Source of the DNA: Pseudarthrobacter raffinosi
GTDB taxonomy: Bacteria > Actinomycetota > Actinomycetes > Actinomycetales > Micrococcaceae
DNA length: 64,000 nucleotides
NCBI RefSeq assembly: GCF_023913735.1
Contig: NZ_JAMXBH010000002.1
Coordinates: 124,001-188,000 of the forward strand
Reading direction: 5' to 3'
The notes under the pieces were generated by a model. The model was not told the DNA's origin and searched no databases. It saw nothing but the letters and a program-made list of their open reading frames with translations. A program made the position numbers and the translations under genes. Below are positions 34,083 to 43,231 of the stretch, in pieces; within the stretch, counting starts at the first letter, position 1, and every line of letters begins with the position of its first letter.

Positions 34083-35243
34083 ATGACTCCCGAGGAAGTC
34101 CTGCCGGAGCCCTTGCTCCAGGCCATCCGCGGCCGTGCTGCGGGCTATGACCGGGACAACACCTTCTTCTTTGAAGACCTCGAGGAGCTGACCGCCGCCG
34201 GCTACCTCAGGCTGTTTGTGCCGGCGTCCGACGGCGGCCTGGGGCTTGGGCTGGCGGCGGCAGCACAGTGCCAGCGGCGGCTGGCAACGGCGGCCCCGGC
34301 CACCGCCTTGGCCATCAACATGCATTTGGTCTGGACCGGCGTCGCCCACGTCCTGGCCGCACGGGGGGACCATTCCCTTGGCTTCGTCCTGCAGGAGGCC
34401 GCCCACGGCGAGATCTTCGCCTTCGGCAATTCCGAAGCCGGCAATGATTCGGTACTTTTTGATTCAAAAACGGCAGCCGTTCCCCTGCCGGGCGGGGCGT
34501 ACAGCTTCACGGGTACCAAGATCTTCACGAGTCTTTCGCCCGCCTGGACCCGACTGGGAATCTTCGGCAAGGACGGCCAGGCCAGGGAAGGCGAAGGGGA
34601 GCTCGTGCACGGGTTCATCAGCCGGGAGGCCGCGGGCTACGCCATCCTGGATGACTGGAACACCCTGGGCATGCGGGCCAGCCAGTCAAACACCACCGTC
34701 CTGGACGGCGCCGAGGTCCCGCCGGAGAGGATCTTCCGCAAACTTCCGGTGGGACCTAACGCCGATCCGCTGATTTTCGCCATCTTCGCGTGCTTCGAGA
34801 CATTGCTGGCTGCCGTGTACACCGGCATTGGCGAACGTGCCCTGAACCTGGGTGTTGAGGCCGTCAAGCGCCGCACGTCCTTCAAGAATGCCGGCCGCAG
34901 CTATGCGCAGGATCCGGATATCCGCTGGAAGATCGCGGAGGCCGCAATGGCCATGGATAACCTCTACCCCCAGCTGCTGACCGTCAGCCGCGATGTGGAT
35001 GCGCTCGTTGAGCACGGGCCGCAATGGTTTCCCAAACTTGTGGGGCTGAAGGTCAATGCAACTGAAACGGCCCGCCGGGTTGTGGACATGGCCATCAGGG
35101 TGAGTGGCGGCTCCAGCTACTTTCGTGGGTCGGAGCTTGAACGCCTGTACCGGGACGTGCTGGCGGGGATGTTCCATCCATCAGACGATGAGTCGGCGCA
35201 CAACACGGTGGCGAACGCGTGGCTGGGTCCGTTGGAGGACTGA
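34083..35243 (+). CDS. Acyl-CoA dehydrogenase family protein
   Basis: A 386-residue flavoprotein with the three-domain acyl-CoA dehydrogenase layout: helical N-terminus, beta domain (FTGTKIFTSLSPAWTRLGIFG; LGMRASQSNTTVLDGAEVP) and a C-terminal helical bundle. The C-terminal region lacks the clear IYEGT-type segment of fatty-acid enzymes. It resembles the broad group that includes DszC/monooxygenase-like and acyl-CoA dehydrogenase-like proteins, so the reaction is uncertain. It starts 13 bases after the M20 gene. Confidence 0.85.
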   Translation: MTPEEVLPEPLLQAIRGRAAGYDRDNTFFFEDLEELTAAGYLRLFVPASDGGLGLGLAAAAQCQRRLATAAPATALAINMHLVWTGVAHVLAARGDHSLGFVLQEAAHGEIFAFGNSEAGNDSVLFDSKTAAVPLPGGAYSFTGTKIFTSLSPAWTRLGIFGKDGQAREGEGELVHGFISREAAGYAILDDWNTLGMRASQSNTTVLDGAEVPPERIFRKLPVGPNADPLIFAIFACFETLLAAVYTGIGERALNLGVEAVKRRTSFKNAGRSYAQDPDIRWKIAEAAMAMDNLYPQLLTVSRDVDALVEHGPQWFPKLVGLKVNATETARRVVDMAIRVSGGSSYFRGSELERLYRDVLAGMFHPSDDESAHNTVANAWLGPLED

Positions 35244-35293
35244 ACAGGCCGCTGGCCCGTTAGTCCCTATACGGTCCGCTGGCCGGACAATTC

Positions 35294-35527
35294 CTACACG
35301 GTCCGCTGGACCTGCATCACCCGGCGGCGGAGCCAGAAGCGCCTGCCGCCGCCCAAATACAGCTTGCTGCGTTCCAGCTCCCACTTGCCGTACTCGGAAT
35401 GCTCCACAAGCCGGCGCCTGGCATCAGGCAGCGAATCGTCAGGGCTGACCGTCAGAACGAGGTACTCGTACTGCCTCAGAATGTCCCGTTCGCGCTGGAC
35501 CGAGCTGGTGAGAAAATGTTCCTTCAT
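35294..35527 (-). CDS. DUF5703 family protein
   Basis: A 77-residue basic protein conserved in Actinobacteria (YEYLVLTVSPDDSLPDARR; EHSEYGKWELERSKLY; FWLRRRVMQVQRTV). Its function is unknown. The frame is open further upstream, but ATG 35527 has GGAGAG close by and excludes sequence antisense to the divergent 88-residue gene. Confidence 0.85.
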   Translation of the reverse strand: MKEHFLTSSVQRERDILRQYEYLVLTVSPDDSLPDARRRLVEHSEYGKWELERSKLYLGGGRRFWLRRRVMQVQRTV

Positions 35528-35566
35528 TGCTCTCCATTTTCGTCCTTTTCCGGCTAACGTGAAGGC

Positions 35567-35833
35567 ATGAGCATCGATCCGCGTGTCGCGCTTCAGTCCT
35601 TGACAACCGCCTTGGAAGAACACCTTATAGCAGCATCCAACCGGCGTGGAGATGGCGATCCCGCGGTGGAAGCGGCTTTTTTTGCGGTCGCGGATGCTTT
35701 CGAGGTTTATGAAGACGCACTCTACGAGGCTTACAGCGAAGTTACACCCCTTCAGGTCTTCGATGATGAAGAAGATGAGGACGATGAAGCCGGCATCGAT
35801 GACGACGAGGACCTGGAAATTCTCGAGGACTGA
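35567..35833 (+). CDS. Small acidic protein of unknown function
   Basis: An 88-residue protein: a helical N-terminal part (IDPRVALQSLTTALEEHL; FFAVADAFEVYEDALYEAY) and a very acidic tail from ~residue 66 made mostly of Asp and Glu. Similar small proteins are common in Micrococcales and have no assigned function. The ATG follows TAACGT by 6 bases (leaderless). Divergent from the DUF5703 gene by 39 bases. Confidence 0.8.
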   Translation: MSIDPRVALQSLTTALEEHLIAASNRRGDGDPAVEAAFFAVADAFEVYEDALYEAYSEVTPLQVFDDEEDEDDEAGIDDDEDLEILED

Positions 35834-35906
35834 GAACTCCACGCCGCCATCGCGGGCAACGACCCAACGCTGCGGCCCTGAACGGCGTCTCCGCCGGCAC
35901 GGAAAC

Positions 35907-36842
35907 TCAGCCGGGCAGGGAAACGTCCTCGAGCGCGCGGGCAATTTCGGGCGGCAGCCTGGTTAGTTGGGCGGCCATGATTTCTTTCGCCTGCACGGGC
36001 GTCCGGGGCCCGATGATGGCAGTGGCCACGCCATGCTGGGACAATAGCCAGCTCAGCGAGACATCCAGCGGTGTCCGGCCCAGGCCCTTGGCCGCCATGG
36101 CCACGGCTTCCACTACGCTGGACGGCTGCGCCTCCAGATACGGCTCTACGTAGGGTGCGGAGTCTGTTCTTGCCGCCCGGGAATCGGCGGGAATGGCGCC
36201 GCGGTACTTGCCAGTCAGAACGCCACGTCCCAGCGGAGCCCAGGCCATCAGCCCCAGGCCGGCATCTTCGACGGCGGGAACCAGTTCCGCTTCCGCCTTT
36301 CGCTGCAGGAGTGAATATTCAGCCTGCGCGGCTACGAGCGGAAATCCGGCCACCGCCGCAGCCTTGGCGCTTTGCCACCCGTTGAAGTTGGAGATGCCCG
36401 CATAGCGGGCGCGGCCGCTCCGGAGCGCGAATTCAAGCGCGGACAGGGTCTCGTCCAGCGGGACATTGCCGTCCCATGCCTGGGCAAACCAGATATCCAC
36501 GTAGTCAGTCCCCAGCCTGGCCAGACTTGCGTCCAGGCCGGTGAGCATCGCGTTGCGTGACGTGTCCACCGTGCGCCGGCCGTCCGACGTCGACATCCCC
36601 GCCTTGGTGGAAATGCAGACTTCGGTGCGGGAGACGACGTCACCCAGGAGAGAGCCGATCATCGCCTCGGCGCGGCCGTCGGCGTAAGACGCCGCGGTAT
36701 CTATAAGTTTTCCGCCACCATCGATAAATGTCCGCAATATCTCCGAGGCGTCCTGTTCGTCGGTATCGCCGGACCAGGACATGGTGCCGAGGGAAAGGGC
36801 GGAGACTCGCAATCCACTGTTGCCGACGTAACGCTGCTGCAT
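35907..36842 (-). CDS. Aldo/keto reductase
   Basis: A 311-residue TIM-barrel NADPH-dependent reductase. It has the expected Asp48 (KLIDTAASYADG), Tyr53 and Lys80 (STKAG), and the C-terminal cofactor segment IIGPRTPVQAKE. At the catalytic His position the protein reads Gln121 (DIWFAQAWDG), which is unusual. I place the start at ATG 36842, preceded by TAAGCT with a 7-base gap, rather than at 36866. The substrate is unknown. Confidence 0.88.
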   Translation of the reverse strand: MQQRYVGNSGLRVSALSLGTMSWSGDTDEQDASEILRTFIDGGGKLIDTAASYADGRAEAMIGSLLGDVVSRTEVCISTKAGMSTSDGRRTVDTSRNAMLTGLDASLARLGTDYVDIWFAQAWDGNVPLDETLSALEFALRSGRARYAGISNFNGWQSAKAAAVAGFPLVAAQAEYSLLQRKAEAELVPAVEDAGLGLMAWAPLGRGVLTGKYRGAIPADSRAARTDSAPYVEPYLEAQPSSVVEAVAMAAKGLGRTPLDVSLSWLLSQHGVATAIIGPRTPVQAKEIMAAQLTRLPPEIARALEDVSLPG

Positions 36843-36892
36843 AGCTGCAAGCTTACGGGGAATCAACAGTGTCCATGACGTAGGGTCTTAGC

Positions 36893-37726
36893 GTGAACTG
36901 GTTTGAGGCGGCCCTGCTGGGCCTAGTGCAGGGACTGACCGAATTTCTACCGATTTCATCGAGCGCGCACCTGCGGATTGTGGGGCAGTTCCTGCCCAAC
37001 GCATCCGATCCCGGAGCCGCGTTTACCGCCATCACGCAGCTTGGTACCGAAACGGCGGTGGTGATCTACTTCTGGCGCGACATCGTGCGGATCGTCAAGG
37101 CTTGGGCGGGATCGCTGACCGGAAAAGTCTCCCGGCAGGACCCGGATGCCCGCATGGGCTGGCTGGTGATCCTGGGCAGCCTCCCCATCATCGTGCTGGG
37201 TCTGCTGTTCCAGGACCAGATCGAGTCGGTGCTGAGGAGCCTGTGGCTCGTAGCCACCATGCTGATTGTCTTCGGGCTCTTTCTGGCCGTGGCCGACGCG
37301 ATCGGAAAGCAGGACCGGGACCTCACCCAGCTCACCTACAAACACGGCATTTTGTACGGCTTCGCCCAGGCCCTGGCTCTTATTCCCGGCGTGTCGCGAT
37401 CCGGCGGCACCATCACCGCAGGTCTCCTGATGGGCTACACGCGCGAAGCCGCCGCGCGGTATTCGTTCCTCCTGGCTATCCCGGCGGTGTTCGGCAGCGG
37501 CCTTTACCAGCTGTATAAGGTGGTCTCCAAGGAAGGCATCACCGGCCCCTACGGCCTTCCGGAGACGGCGCTGGCCACCGTCATCGCCCTGGTGGTGGGC
37601 TACGTGATCATCGGTTGGTTCCTCAAGTTCATTTCCACCCGAAGCTACCGGCTCTTCGTCTGGTACCGGATCTTCCTGGGCCTGGCCCTGTATCTCTTGC
37701 TCGGTTTCAATGTCATCAGCGCCTAG
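36893..37726 (+). CDS. uppP: Undecaprenyl-diphosphate phosphatase UppP (BacA)
   Basis: A 277-residue integral membrane enzyme that recycles undecaprenyl diphosphate to the monophosphate carrier for cell-wall synthesis; it confers bacitracin resistance. Both signature motifs are present: [14 protein letters not shown] (residues 14-27, Glu17) and [10 protein letters not shown], along with about eight hydrophobic helices. The GTG start follows TAGGGT by 6 bases (leaderless). mshC starts 15 bases after its stop. Confidence 0.96.
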   Translation: MNWFEAALLGLVQGLTEFLPISSSAHLRIVGQFLPNASDPGAAFTAITQLGTETAVVIYFWRDIVRIVKAWAGSLTGKVSRQDPDARMGWLVILGSLPIIVLGLLFQDQIESVLRSLWLVATMLIVFGLFLAVADAIGKQDRDLTQLTYKHGILYGFAQALALIPGVSRSGGTITAGLLMGYTREAAARYSFLLAIPAVFGSGLYQLYKVVSKEGITGPYGLPETALATVIALVVGYVIIGWFLKFISTRSYRLFVWYRIFLGLALYLLLGFNVISA

Positions 37727-37741
37727 CCGTAGGCTTAGGCT

Positions 37742-39019
37742 GTGAAATCCTGGACCTCCCGCCCTGTCCCTGCGCTGCCCGGCGCCATGCCTGCCATCCG
37801 GCTGTTCGATACCGCTAAGGGGAGTGAGGTCACGCTCCGGGCCGGGGGAGAGCAATCCATGTACGTCTGCGGGATCACTCCCTACGACGCAACCCACATG
37901 GGCCATGCGGCCAGCTACGTGGCCTTCGACCTGCTGAACAGGGCCTGGCGTGACGCCGGCCAGCAGGTTTCCTACGTCCAGAACGTCACCGACGTCGACG
38001 ACCCCCTGCTGGAGCGCGCGACTGCCACCGGTGTGGACTGGCGGGACCTGGCCGCGAGCCAGATTGAACTCTTCCAGACCGATATGGAGGCCCTGAACGT
38101 CCTCTCGCCGGACCACTACGTGGGTGCCGTTGAATCAGTTGACATCATTGTTCCGGCCATCGAACGGCTGGTCCGGCTGGGGCTGGCCTACCGCGTCCCT
38201 GGTACGGCAGGGGAGCCCGACGGCGACGTCTACTACGACGTCGAAGCTGCCGGCAAGCAGTCGGTCGCCCCGGATGCCTGGACCCTGGGCTCGATCTCCC
38301 GCCTTGGTGAAGCCGAAATGCTGGAACTGTTCGCCGAACGCGGCGGCGACCCGGGCCGGGCCGGCAAGCGGCAGGCCCTGGACCCCCTGCTCTGGCGGGT
38401 TGCCCGTGACGGCGAGCCCAGCTGGCCGGGCGGCGAGTTGGGCCAGGGCAGGCCTGGCTGGCACATCGAATGCACGGTCATCGCCCAGCGGTACCTGCCG
38501 GCTCCCTTCACTGTCCAGGGCGGCGGCTCTGACCTCATCTTCCCGCACCACGAGATGGGCGCCGGTCACGCCTATTCCCTCGCCGAAGTGCCGCTGGCCC
38601 ACCACTATGCCCACGCCGGCATGGTGGGCCTGGACGGCGAAAAGATGAGCAAGTCCAAGGGCAACCTGGTCCTGGTGTCCAAACTTCGGGCCGAGGGAGA
38701 AGATCCGGCTGCCATCCGCCTGGCCATCCTGGCCCACCATTACCGTTCAGACTGGTCCTGGACCGCTGAAGGGTTTGAAGCCGCGAAGGACCGCCTGGCT
38801 GCGTGGCGCAGCGCCGTCGCCACCTCGCCGGAAGGATCGGCCCCCGGCCTGATCGCAGAAATGAGGTCCGCCCTTGCATCTGACCTGAACGCACCGGCCG
38901 CCCTGGAAGCTGTTGACCGCTGGGCTGCCTCGGCGGACTCCGCCGCGGCAGCGGGCAGCCAGCATGATCAGGCCCTGGTCAGGGACGCCCTGGACGCCTT
39001 GCTCGGCGTCGTACTTTAG
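37742..39019 (+). CDS. mshC: Cysteine--GlcN-inositol ligase MshC (mycothiol biosynthesis)
   Basis: A 425-residue class I aminoacyl-tRNA-synthetase-like enzyme. It joins cysteine to GlcN-inositol with ATP in the third step of mycothiol synthesis. The signature regions are [22 protein letters not shown] (zinc Cys and HIGH-type motif), HIECTVIAQ and [10 protein letters not shown] (KMSKS loop). The GTG at 37742 is preceded by two abutting copies of TAGGCT, the first at 6 bases, suggesting a leaderless promoter of its own inside the uppP-mshC unit. Its TAG stop overlaps the PAC2 stop. Confidence 0.97.
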   Translation: MKSWTSRPVPALPGAMPAIRLFDTAKGSEVTLRAGGEQSMYVCGITPYDATHMGHAASYVAFDLLNRAWRDAGQQVSYVQNVTDVDDPLLERATATGVDWRDLAASQIELFQTDMEALNVLSPDHYVGAVESVDIIVPAIERLVRLGLAYRVPGTAGEPDGDVYYDVEAAGKQSVAPDAWTLGSISRLGEAEMLELFAERGGDPGRAGKRQALDPLLWRVARDGEPSWPGGELGQGRPGWHIECTVIAQRYLPAPFTVQGGGSDLIFPHHEMGAGHAYSLAEVPLAHHYAHAGMVGLDGEKMSKSKGNLVLVSKLRAEGEDPAAIRLAILAHHYRSDWSWTAEGFEAAKDRLAAWRSAVATSPEGSAPGLIAEMRSALASDLNAPAALEAVDRWAASADSAAAAGSQHDQALVRDALDALLGVVL

Positions 39020-39921
39020 GGCTTGTCCCGGCCCCGACGCTTGAGATAGCGCTCAAACTCCCGCGCGATGGATTCGCCGCTCGCCTCCGGAAGATCGGCC
39101 GTATCTTTTGCCTCTTCCAGCTGGCGGACGTACGCGGCGATCTCAGGATCCTCGGTAGCCAACTCATCGACGCCGCGCTCCCACGCAGCTGCCTCTTCCG
39201 CCAGTTCGTGCGTGTCCAGCGGGACCTGGATCAATTCCTCGACCCGGTGCAGGAGAGCCAGCTGCGCCTTGGGTGACGGGGCCTGGGCCACGTAATGCGG
39301 GACGGCTGCCCAAAGGGAAACAGTCGGAAGGCCCGCCAGGAGGGACACTTCGGACAGTACTCCGACGATGCCGACGGGACCTTCATACTGGGATGCTTCA
39401 AGGTTGAGGCGTTCCCGCAACACAGCGTCGTCAGAGGACGTGCTGACCGGAATCGGCCTGCTGTGCGGAACGTCTGCCAGAAGGGCCCCCACCAGGACCA
39501 CGTAGTCCACCTTCAGCGCTTCGGCGTGGACCAGCAGTTCCGCCGTATAGGCCCGCCACTTGTAGGACGGCTCAATGCCCTGGACGAAAATGACGTCCAC
39601 GTTCGAATCCGGCGCACTGGCCTTGTAGATCCGTGTGGAGGGCCACTTGATCTTGCGTTCCCCCGAGGCGTTCCTTCGGACCGTGGGACGCGTGAACTGG
39701 AAATCGTAGTATTCGTCGGCGTCAATGGACGCGACCTTCTTGCCGCCCCAAACCCTGTTCAGGTAGCGCAAGGAATCACTGGCGGCTTCGCCGGCATCGT
39801 TCCAGCCTTCAAATGCGGCCAGCATCACAGTAATGCGCTCCCCGTCCGCCACTGGCAGCAGGAACTGCTCCGGTTCAGGTGCGGCACCCGGTTCCGCGGT
39901 GTCTCCGTCGAAGCTATTCAT
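39016..39921 (-). CDS. PAC2 family protein
   Basis: A 301-residue protein of the PAC2 (proteasome assembly chaperone 2-like) family. Typical segments are [41 protein letters not shown] and [14 protein letters not shown]. Eukaryotic PAC2 helps assemble the 20S proteasome; whether bacterial members do so is not established, though a proteasome locus lies 3 kb away here. The ATG follows TAGGGT by 6 bases (leaderless). Confidence 0.9.
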   Translation of the reverse strand: MNSFDGDTAEPGAAPEPEQFLLPVADGERITVMLAAFEGWNDAGEAASDSLRYLNRVWGGKKVASIDADEYYDFQFTRPTVRRNASGERKIKWPSTRIYKASAPDSNVDVIFVQGIEPSYKWRAYTAELLVHAEALKVDYVVLVGALLADVPHSRPIPVSTSSDDAVLRERLNLEASQYEGPVGIVGVLSEVSLLAGLPTVSLWAAVPHYVAQAPSPKAQLALLHRVEELIQVPLDTHELAEEAAAWERGVDELATEDPEIAAYVRQLEEAKDTADLPEASGESIAREFERYLKRRGRDKP

Positions 39922-39983
39922 CTCATCACCCTACGTCCAAGAACCGGCGCGACGCATTGAATGAAGAGCCAAAAAGTGCGCCG

Positions 39984-39999
39984 GGGCGCGTGCGCGCCC
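39984..39999. other. GC-rich 16-bp palindrome between the PAC2 and HAD genes
   Basis: GGGCGCG and CGCGCCC around TG, in the 150-base divergent region that holds the leaderless promoters of both genes. No T run follows; it could be a shared operator. Confidence 0.4.
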
Positions 40000-40071
40000 A
40001 AAGGCAATGCTGATATTCGCCGAGGGCGTATCCACCGGCTGGCGTTCAGGTGCGCCCCGTAGACTGGGAAC

Positions 40072-40809
40072 ATGCGATCCCTACCCTCCGTTTCCCCGCT
40101 CAGAGCCGTTCTTTGGGATATGGACGGCACCATTGTGGACACTGAACGCTACTGGATTGCCGCGGAGCACGCCCTTGTGGAAGCGCATGGCGGCACATGG
40201 TCACATGGGCAGGCCATGCAGCTCGTGGGTCAGTCGCTGACGTATTCGGCCGGAATCCTGCAGGCAGCCGGTGTCCGGCTGGAGCGCCGGGAGATCATCG
40301 ACACCCTGACCTCTGAGGTCATCAGGAGCGTCCGGCACTCTGTTCCTTGGCGTCCCGGTGCGCGGGAACTGCTGGATGACCTGCACGTCGCCGGTGTGCG
40401 GTGCGCGCTGGTGACCATGTCGGAGGAGCCGTTGGCCCGCGAAATTGTCGCGAGCCTGCCCAAGCCTTACTTCGAATTCCTGGTCACGGGGGACACCGTC
40501 ACCCAGGGCAAGCCGCACCCGGAAGCATACCTGAAGGCAGTGGAGCTGCTTCAGGAAGCGGACCCGGACCTGACCGTGGATCACTGCGTCGCCCTTGAGG
40601 ACTCCGCACCGGGAGTGGCTGCTGCTGTGGCCTCGGGCGTCGCCACCGTCGCCATTCCGCACATTGTCCCGATCCCCGACGATCCCAGGCACACCACCTG
40701 GGAATCCCTGGCCGGCCGCACCGTTTCCGAGCTGGAGGCCATCGCCGCGGGCAGCCTGGCCGCCGCGGTGGCTGGATCTGCAATGCCTGTGACGGGGAGC
40801 CCGTCATGA
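40072..40809 (+). CDS. HAD family hydrolase (beta-phosphoglucomutase-like)
   Basis: A 245-residue HAD phosphatase/phosphomutase. It has the nucleophile motif DMDGTIVDTE (~residues 16-25) with a helical cap, TMSEEPLA (motif II region), the Lys in GKPHPEAYLKA (motif III), and LEDSAPGVAAA (motif IV). It resembles sugar-phosphate phosphatases; the substrate is unknown. The ATG follows TAGACT by 6 bases. It overlaps the M50 gene by ATGA. Confidence 0.92.
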   Translation: MRSLPSVSPLRAVLWDMDGTIVDTERYWIAAEHALVEAHGGTWSHGQAMQLVGQSLTYSAGILQAAGVRLERREIIDTLTSEVIRSVRHSVPWRPGARELLDDLHVAGVRCALVTMSEEPLAREIVASLPKPYFEFLVTGDTVTQGKPHPEAYLKAVELLQEADPDLTVDHCVALEDSAPGVAAAVASGVATVAIPHIVPIPDDPRHTTWESLAGRTVSELEAIAAGSLAAAVAGSAMPVTGSPS

Positions 40810-41972
40810 GTTCCGCGCCCGCCCCCGCCCGCCGGGAAGGAATACCGCTCGGCAGGATCGCCGGAATCCCGGTCATTCTGGCCTACTCGTGGTTTGTGAT
40901 CGCCGCCTTTACCGTCATTGTCTACGGACCCCTGCTGTTGGAGCAGAATCCGGTGTTGGGCATTTCCGCCTACTACATGGCGTTCGCGTACGCCCTGCTG
41001 CTCCTGATCTCAGTCCTGGTCCACGAACTGGCGCACGCCCTCACGGCCAAGATCTACGGCTGGCCCACGCAGAAGATCGTGCTGAATCTCTGGGGCGGCC
41101 ACACCCAGTTTGAGAATTTCACGGCGACGCCGGCGCGCTCGGTCATCGTGGCGCTGGCCGGGCCGGCTGCCAACCTGGTCCTCGCCGGCGGCGCCTGGGT
41201 GGTCCTCTCCACCACCAGCATGGGCACCGTGGCCGAAATACTCACAAACATCTTTATGTGGGCCAACTTCGTCATCGGCATCTTCAATGTCCTGCCCGGA
41301 CTCCCGCTGGACGGGGGCAGGATCGTTGAGTCGGCCGTCTGGAAAGCAACCGGGAGCCAGGCCAAAGGCACCGTCGCCGCTGGCTGGGCCGGCCGCGTCA
41401 TCGTGGTAGCGCTGGGCTTCTGGTTTATTGCCCGGCCGCTGCTGGCCGGTGAGACACCAGATATCAGCCTCCTGATGATCACCGTCCTCGTTGGCGGCTT
41501 CCTCTGGATGGGTGCCAGCGCCGCAATCCAGCAGGGCACCCTGCGCGGAAGGATGCATCTGGTCAGCGCCACTGCCCTGGCGGCTCCCGCCGTCGGAATT
41601 CCAGCCACCGCGGTGGTGGCGGACATCCGCAGGCTGTCACCGGACGGTTCACGCGCCGTTGTGGTCTGCGGGCCGGATGGACGCCCGCAGGGTGTTGTGG
41701 ATCCCGGTGCCCTCGCCGCGGTTCCTGACTACGCCGCCGACTCCACGCCTGCCACGGCAGTGTCCTATGCCCTCGCGGCGGGAGCCTACGTACCTGAGTC
41801 GTCCCAGGGGCAGGAACTGATCCAGTACCTTTCCCAGCTGGACGGTCACGAATATGCCGTGGTGGACCATCACGGAACGGTCACCGGACTTCTGGCGCAG
41901 AACGTGGTGGTGGCCGCCATCACCGGCAAGGCTGACCCGTCAAATAGGCATCCTCAGGGTCAAAGCCGGTAG
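40806..41972 (+). CDS. Site-2 protease-type M50 metalloprotease with C-terminal CBS-like region
   Basis: A 388-residue membrane protease. The zinc motif HELAH is in LVHELAHALTAKIYGW and the third ligand in NVLPGLPLDGGRI, within about six hydrophobic helices. The C-terminal ~130 residues (VVADIRRLSPDGSRAVVVCGPDGRP; YAVVDHHGTVTGLL) look like a CBS pair. This matches the M50B/CBS class (Rv2625c-like). It may cut membrane-bound regulators; the substrate is unknown. It is translationally coupled to the HAD gene. Confidence 0.91.
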   Translation: MSSAPAPARREGIPLGRIAGIPVILAYSWFVIAAFTVIVYGPLLLEQNPVLGISAYYMAFAYALLLLISVLVHELAHALTAKIYGWPTQKIVLNLWGGHTQFENFTATPARSVIVALAGPAANLVLAGGAWVVLSTTSMGTVAEILTNIFMWANFVIGIFNVLPGLPLDGGRIVESAVWKATGSQAKGTVAAGWAGRVIVVALGFWFIARPLLAGETPDISLLMITVLVGGFLWMGASAAIQQGTLRGRMHLVSATALAAPAVGIPATAVVADIRRLSPDGSRAVVVCGPDGRPQGVVDPGALAAVPDYAADSTPATAVSYALAAGAYVPESSQGQELIQYLSQLDGHEYAVVDHHGTVTGLLAQNVVVAAITGKADPSNRHPQGQSR

Positions 41973-42086
41973 AGTTACGTGCCGGCCGTGCATTGCCGCC
42001 GCGTGGCCGCCCGGACACCCGCCGCCGCACCCGGCGGACCAATTTCGATGCGTGGCCCCACAGTTTTACAGGAGCGAGGAAAATCC

Positions 42087-43148
42087 ATGAGCAGCGAAAC
42101 TGCCGCCGAAGCCGCAGCACCAACCACCACCGGTGTTGCCGCCAATGGCACCCAGCCGGTGGGAGCTGCCCGCCGCCGCGGGCCTTTCCGTGAAGGCGAA
42201 CGGGTCCAGCTGACCGACGAGCGCGGCCGCATGAACACGATCTCTCTCGAAAGCGGCGGCGCCTTCCACACGCACCGCGGCTTCCTGAACCACGACGAGA
42301 TCATCGGAAAAGCAGATGGGTCAGTCGTCGTGAACAACGTCGGCCAGCAGTACCAGACGCTGCGCCCCCTCCTTTCGGACTTTGTCCTTTCCATGCCGCG
42401 TGGCGCCGCAGTGGTCTACCCGAAGGACGCCGGCCAGATCGTCACCATGGCCGATATCTTCCCCGGCGCCAGGGTTGTTGAAGCCGGCGTTGGCTCCGGA
42501 GCGCTGTCCATCTCGCTGCTCCGGGCCGTTGGCGACAACGGCTACCTCCACTCCTTCGAGCGCCGTGAGGAATTTGCGGACATTGCCCGCGGGAATGTGG
42601 AAACCATCTTTGGCGGCCCGCACCCGGCGTGGGGGATCTCCCTTGGCGACTTCCAAGAGGAAGTAGTCCGCAGCGAGGCGCCCGGCTCCGTGGACCGTGT
42701 AGTGCTGGACATGCTGGCACCCTGGGAATGCCTCGACGCCGTTGCCACGGTCCTCGCACCCGGCGGCGTCTGGATCAACTACGTGGCCACGGTCACCCAG
42801 CTGTCCCGGACCGCGGAAGCCATCAGGGCTGACGGCCGCTTCACCGAACCCGACGCCTGGGAGTCCATGGTCCGCGGCTGGCACCTTGAGGGCCTTGCCG
42901 TCCGCCCGGACCACCGCATGGTTGCCCACACCGGCTTCCTTCTGGTCACCCGCCGCCTTGCCGACGGGGTCACCGGCATCTCCGTCAAGCGCCGTCCGTC
43001 GAAGACCGGCTTCAACGAAGAAGACGTCAACGCCTGGACACCCGGTGCCGTCGGCGAACGACTGGTTTCCGACAAGAAGCTCCGCCGCGCCGCGCGCGAT
43101 GCCATTGCCGGCACCAACGTCAAGGACGAACCGGAGATCACGAACTAG
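42087..43148 (+). CDS. trmI: tRNA (adenine-58-N1)-methyltransferase TrmI
   Basis: A 353-residue SAM-dependent enzyme that methylates A58 in the T loop of tRNA. An N-terminal small barrel domain is followed by the Rossmann core with VVEAGVGSGALSISLLRAVG (SAM loop) and VVLDMLAPWECLDAV. The first ~30 residues are Ala-rich. ATG 42087 has GAGGA 6 bases upstream; the open frame from 41979 is rejected. It lies upstream of arc, as in many actinobacterial proteasome loci. Confidence 0.94.
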   Translation: MSSETAAEAAAPTTTGVAANGTQPVGAARRRGPFREGERVQLTDERGRMNTISLESGGAFHTHRGFLNHDEIIGKADGSVVVNNVGQQYQTLRPLLSDFVLSMPRGAAVVYPKDAGQIVTMADIFPGARVVEAGVGSGALSISLLRAVGDNGYLHSFERREEFADIARGNVETIFGGPHPAWGISLGDFQEEVVRSEAPGSVDRVVLDMLAPWECLDAVATVLAPGGVWINYVATVTQLSRTAEAIRADGRFTEPDAWESMVRGWHLEGLAVRPDHRMVAHTGFLLVTRRLADGVTGISVKRRPSKTGFNEEDVNAWTPGAVGERLVSDKKLRRAARDAIAGTNVKDEPEITN

Positions 43149-43231
43149 TCCACATTTCGGGAGTCTCCAGCAGTACCTGCCAACTTGGGGCTAAGGTCTA
43201 AAGAAGAAGAGCAGGAAGGGGCTAATGCACC

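Noticed and set aside
36956..38116. Minus-strand open frame of 386 codons
   Set aside because: It is antisense to uppP and the start of mshC, both well identified.
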